Part shown: positions 59,737 to 64,000 of the stretch, piece by piece | Layout of the letters: every line of letters starts with the position of its first letter | Numbering within the stretch: the stretch's first letter is position 1 | Source of the DNA: Frateuria_A sp049727805 | Lineage (GTDB): Bacteria; Pseudomonadota; Gammaproteobacteria; Xanthomonadales; Rhodanobacteraceae | Reading direction: 5' to 3' | Assembly: GCF_049727805.1 (NCBI RefSeq) | Contig: NZ_JBCNYA010000019.1 | Location: 14,971-78,970 of the forward strand | Length of the DNA: 64,000 nucleotides | Position numbers and translations under genes: made by a program | The notes under the pieces: model-generated | Told to the model about the DNA's origin: nothing | Database searches by the model: none | What the model saw: only the letters and a program-made list of their open reading frames with translations

Positions 59737-61656
59737 TTGCCCACACCGACACCTCGAGCAAAGCTGGCGCTGCGATTCGCGTCGTCGCTGCTGCTCTCCC
59801 TTCTGCTGGGGCAGGCGCTCGCGGCTGCGACGCCCGATCAGGCGGCGGCGTTCGACCAGTACGCCGGCAAGCTGGAGCGGGGCGAGATCGCGCCGGACAC
59901 CCAGGTCGGCGTACTCGAGGCACTGGCACACATGAAGCAGCTGGTGCCGCCCGGCGACGCACGGCGCGAGCTCCGCTACCGCTACATGTACTGCATCATG
60001 GGCCTGGACGCGCCGCCCGAGCAGGGCATTGCCTATGCGGACCAGGGTATCGCCGATGCCCGCCGCCTCGGTTACGTGGACGCCGAGATCAACTTCCATT
60101 TCTGCCGCGGCGCCAACCAGGAGGCGCTGACCACGTCGCGTGACGCGCTGGCCGACTACGATGCCGGCATCCAGCTGGCGCGCAGCCACGAGAACCCGCG
60201 CCTGGTCGCCGACGGGCTGACCTGGCGCGGCAGCGTGCAGTCGCTGCTGGGCGAGCACGCGCTGGCGCTGGTGGATTTCCTGGAGGCGCAGAAGTTCTAC
60301 GAAAGCAGCGGGGCGCCGATCGAGAGCGAGCAGAACCTGTTCAACATCGCCGTGGCCTACCGCCGGCTCGGCGAGGAGGCACAGGCCCGCGATTACCTGG
60401 ACAAGCTGCTGCGCCTGGGCGAACAACGCCACGACCGTGCGCAGCAGCTTGCCGCGCACATGGAACTGGGCTTCCTCGAAAGCGAAGCGGGCAATCAGCC
60501 TGCTGCCGAAGGCCACCTGCGCAGGGCGCTGGCCTTGGCCCATGCGGTCGACAGCCGCACGCGGGGGGCAAGCATCCACCTGGGATTGGCGCAGGTGGAC
60601 AACCTGCAGGGGCGCTACCGCGAGGCGCTGGGCGAACTGGCCAAGGCCGAGCCCGGGTTCGCGCGCATGGGCGATCGGTCCAACCGCGACATGGTCCTGC
60701 TGCAGACCGCCGAGGCGCACGCGGGCCTCGGCCAGCATGCCGAGGCCATCGGCGAGTACGCCCAGGCCGAGCAACTGCTGCAGCAGAGCGGCAACCTGCG
60801 CTACCTGGCCGAATTGCTCGACGCCCGTGCCCGCAGCTACCAGGCGCTCGGGCATCTGGAGCTGGAAGTGGCGGACCTGCGGCGGCTGGTCAAGGTGCGC
60901 GAGGCGCTCGACCGCAAGGCGCACTCGGACAACGCGACGCTGATGAACTACCAGTTCCAGACCGCGCAGCGCGACCAGGAGAACCGCCGTCTGGCTGCCG
61001 ATCGCGCGCTGAAGGAGCAGCAGCTCGAATCGCTCGAGCGCGTGCGCCATTGGCAGCGCCTGGCGCTGGTGCTCGGCGGCGTGCTGATCCTGCTGCTGGT
61101 GTGGCTCGCGCTGCGCCAGTTCCGCCGCTCGCGCAAGCTGCACCGGATGGCCATGACCGACCCGCTCACCGGCATCGCCAACCGCCGCCACATCGAGCAA
61201 CTGGCGCGCCGCGCGCTGGACCACGCCGGCGCTACCGGCGAGCCCCTGTGCGTGCTGGTGTTGGACGTGGACCACTTCAAGACGGTCAACGACGCCTTCG
61301 GCCACGCGGTGGGCGACCAGGTGCTGATGCGTGTCGCGCAAGCCTGCAAGCAGGCCCTGCGCCGGTTCGACATGATGGGCCGGCTGGGTGGCGAAGAGTT
61401 CCTGGTGGTGCTGCCCAACACTTCGATGGACGTGGCCATGCAGATTGCCGAGCGCCTGCGCCGCAAGGTCGAGTCGCTGCCGCTGGGCAGCCTGGCCCCG
61501 GGCCTGGAGATCACCGCCAGCGTCGGCGCCGCCGAGGCCGAACACGAGGTCGACGACCTGCCGGAACTGGTCCGCCGTGCCGACACCGCCATGTACCGGG
61601 CCAAGGACGCAGGCCGCAACCGGGTGGAAGTGGTCACGCGCGCCCAACTGGTGTGA
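59737..61656 (+). CDS. Membrane TPR-GGDEF diguanylate cyclase
   Basis: A 639-residue protein: signal peptide (LALRFASSLLLSLLLGQALA), a periplasmic stretch of TPR-like helical repeats (about 60-400, e.g. AVAYRRLGEEAQARDYLDKL, AEAHAGLGQHAEAIGEYAQA), a coiled coil, one transmembrane helix (LALVLGGVLILLLVWLAL, about 450-468) and a cytoplasmic GGDEF domain (DPLTGIANRRHIEQLARRAL, active site RLGGEEFLVVLP). It should make c-di-GMP in response to an envelope signal. The start is a TTG. The prophage end lies 92 bases upstream, so its promoter region is partly replaced. Confidence 0.9.
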   Translation: MPTPTPRAKLALRFASSLLLSLLLGQALAAATPDQAAAFDQYAGKLERGEIAPDTQVGVLEALAHMKQLVPPGDARRELRYRYMYCIMGLDAPPEQGIAYADQGIADARRLGYVDAEINFHFCRGANQEALTTSRDALADYDAGIQLARSHENPRLVADGLTWRGSVQSLLGEHALALVDFLEAQKFYESSGAPIESEQNLFNIAVAYRRLGEEAQARDYLDKLLRLGEQRHDRAQQLAAHMELGFLESEAGNQPAAEGHLRRALALAHAVDSRTRGASIHLGLAQVDNLQGRYREALGELAKAEPGFARMGDRSNRDMVLLQTAEAHAGLGQHAEAIGEYAQAEQLLQQSGNLRYLAELLDARARSYQALGHLELEVADLRRLVKVREALDRKAHSDNATLMNYQFQTAQRDQENRRLAADRALKEQQLESLERVRHWQRLALVLGGVLILLLVWLALRQFRRSRKLHRMAMTDPLTGIANRRHIEQLARRALDHAGATGEPLCVLVLDVDHFKTVNDAFGHAVGDQVLMRVAQACKQALRRFDMMGRLGGEEFLVVLPNTSMDVAMQIAERLRRKVESLPLGSLAPGLEITASVGAAEAEHEVDDLPELVRRADTAMYRAKDAGRNRVEVVTRAQLV

Positions 61657-61784
61657 CGCATGCCACATCCGGGCGTGGCCCGGATGCCGCTCGTCGGGAA
61701 AAACCTGCCATTCGTCCGGCACCCCCTGGCAGGCGGCACGCGGTCGCCTATGCTGGAATCGGCGTGATCCGGAAGGGGGCTGGA

Positions 61785-62288
61785 ATGAATCGTTACGCAC
61801 CGCGCAGCCAGCGCGGCGTTTCGCTGATCGAGGTGATGGTCGCGATCGTCGTGTTCGGCATCGGCTTGCTGGGCCTGGCGCTGCTGCAGACCAAGGGCGC
61901 CCAGTTCACCAAGGAATCCAGCTCGCGCACCAGCGCGATCATCCAGGCGCGCAGCCTGGCTGATGCCATGCGCGCCAATCCCAAGGCCATCGACCCGGCC
62001 GACGGCAGCAGCAGCTACTACCTCTACAACGGCTCGGTCGCGCCCGATCCGGCTGCCTGCAAGAGCAATGATGCCTGCAGCCAGGCCAAGCGGGACCTGC
62101 AGGCCTGGTTGAACAGGCTCAAGACCAGCACGATCGCCGCCCAGAGCGCGCCCGCCGCCACGGTGACACGCGACGCCAAACTCGGCACCTTCACCATCAC
62201 GGTGTCCTGGAACGGCCTGGACCTCAACGGCGACAAGCAGCTGACCGCCGCGGACAACGGCACCTACAGCTTCAGCATGCTGCCATGA
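61785..62288 (+). CDS. pilV: Type IV pilus minor pilin/modification protein PilV
   Basis: A 167-residue prepilin. The class III signal QRG^VSLIEVMVAIVVFGIGL (cleavage after Gly, Glu at mature position 5) is clear. The mature part has a C-x5-C pair (AACKSNDAC). GGAAGGGGG precedes the ATG. It starts the pilV-pilW-pilX cluster; minor pilins prime type IV pilus assembly at the inner membrane. Confidence 0.88.
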   Translation: MNRYAPRSQRGVSLIEVMVAIVVFGIGLLGLALLQTKGAQFTKESSSRTSAIIQARSLADAMRANPKAIDPADGSSSYYLYNGSVAPDPAACKSNDACSQAKRDLQAWLNRLKTSTIAAQSAPAATVTRDAKLGTFTITVSWNGLDLNGDKQLTAADNGTYSFSMLP

Positions 62289-63381
62289 GGACGCCGCGCA
62301 TGGGCATGAACCGTTCCCGCCGAATCGCCGGTTTCTCGCTGGTCGAAATGATGATCGCGATGGTGCTCGGCCTCATCGTGGTCGCGGGCCTGATCCAGGT
62401 GCTGCTGGCCAACCGCAAGTCCTACCAATTGCAGCAGGGCACCAACATCCTGCAGCAGAACGTGCGCTTTGCCTCCGACCGCATCGGCTGGTCGCTGCGC
62501 ATGGCCGATTTCTGGGGCGGCAACCCGGGCGGCGTGGTCACCGGGACTCCTGCGGTCGTCGCCCGTGGCGACTGCAAGGCGGACTGGATCCTCAACACCC
62601 GCCAGGGTGTCTACGGCTACGAGGGCGGCGCGACCTTCCCGATCGCCGGTTGCGTGGACGACAAGGATTACGTCAAGGGCTCGGACGTGCTCGTGACGCG
62701 CTACGTGGACGCCGACGGCATGGATCCCGCCGCCAGCACGACCATCGCCGCCCTGCCCAAGCAGGTGTACCTGGTGTCGGCGATCGGCCAGCAGGCGGCA
62801 CTGTTCCAGGGCAGCGATACGGTGCCGACCACGCCTCCGGCCTCGGCCATCGGCCGCTACGTTTATCCGTACCGCCTGGACATGTATTACCTGCGGCCCT
62901 GCAGCAACCCGGACGGGGGAACCGACACCTCCCACTGCGACGCCGCAGATGATGATGGCAATCCGATCCCCACGCTCATGCGCATGCGCCTGGACAGCAC
63001 CGGCAACCTCACCGAAGAGCCGCTGGTGGAAGGCGTCGAACAATTGCAGTTCCGCTATGGCATCACGAGTACCGACTTCGACGAGATCGTGCCCGGAGAC
63101 CCCTACGAGGACGCCAGCACGATAACGGCCGACGAGTGGCCGCGGGTCATTGCGGTCGAGGTGGGAATGGTGGCGGTGTCGCAGCAGCGCGACATTTCGA
63201 TGCCGCACACCGGCAATTTCACCGCGGGCAACTGCTCATACACGGTCAGCGATGGCTCCACCACGACCACCGGCTGCACTGGCTTTTCCGTGGCCGGCAC
63301 CAAGCCGTGGCAGTTCGCCCGTACGCAGCTGACCCAGGTGGTGCAACTTCGCAACCGCATCCGCATGTTGGTGGCCTCCCG

Positions 63382-63385
<4 letters not shown>
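62285..63385 (+). CDS. pilW: Type IV pilus assembly protein PilW
   Basis: A 366-residue minor pilin with the prepilin signal AG^FSLVEMMIAMVLGLIVVA and family blocks such as LQQNVRFASDRIGWSLRMAD and GVEQLQFRYGIT. Start overlaps the pilV stop (ATGA), stop overlaps the pilX start, so the three are translationally coupled. It is needed for pilus biogenesis with PilV and PilX. Confidence 0.9.

Positions 63386-64000
<615 letters not shown>

Overview
The window is a GC-rich gammaproteobacterial chromosome fragment carrying a complete-looking Mu-like transposable prophage. The host gene order rplU-rpmA-obgE ... rpsT-murJ-ribF-ileS-lspA-ispH followed by type IV minor pilin genes pilV-pilW-pilX, together with REP-like doublets and a TTG-started rpsT, points to the order Lysobacterales/Xanthomonadales (a Rhodanobacteraceae-type genus such as Dyella, Luteibacter or Rhodanobacter is my best guess; the genus cannot be fixed from sequence reading alone).

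Left host part (1-20588): a truncated enoyl-CoA hydratase gene, an exported FKBP-type prolyl isomerase, a DUF1289-Nudix-sulfurtransferase operon, an enoyl-CoA hydratase/isomerase, an exported DUF4139 protein, a thioesterase translationally coupled to uvrA, a DUF2059 protein, the L21/L27/ObgE ribosome cluster, a Tat-exported glycosylasparaginase, S20, and the murJ-ribF-ileS-lspA-ispH set for envelope and cofactor metabolism. A tRNA-Thr(CGT) gene closes this part.

Prophage (20589-59644, 39,056 bp): it lies inverted, with the transposase end (phage left) on the right. Both ends start with TG, carry the same terminal motif GTTTG-N7-GGGACA at the same offset (16 bp from the end), and are flanked by a 5-bp target duplication CCCGC. 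Reading leftward from 59.6 kb: a plus-strand repressor and companion gene; a Cro/Ner-like regulator behind an operator-decorated early promoter; DDE transposase and its AAA+ partner; a run of about twenty small early genes (DUF3164, DUF2786, GemA); a Mor-family activator; a lysis cassette (holin, SLT endolysin, spanin pair and a very basic exported protein); then Mu-type head genes gp25-gp30, a 400-bp non-coding centre, protease-cement-major head, and the full contractile tail with a tail chaperone that has a canonical GGGAAAC -1 frameshift site. Cargo genes break the pattern: a plus-strand lipoprotein between tape measure and gpN genes, and at the far right end a plus-strand 2OG-Fe(II) oxygenase, a Dam-type adenine methylase and two unknown proteins, where Mu carries its own DNA-modification gene.

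Right host part (59645-64000): a membrane TPR-GGDEF diguanylate cyclase whose upstream region now abuts the prophage, then the translationally overlapping pilV-pilW-pilX. The last 52 bases are pure G and look like a sequencing or assembly artefact that truncates pilX.

The points most worth following are the central non-coding region (a possible counterpart of the Mu gyrase site, containing a 103-nt fold), a pair of near-identical 16-bp dyads, the lipoprotein moron, the methylase/oxygenase cargo, and the nuclease-like tail on the minor head protein.
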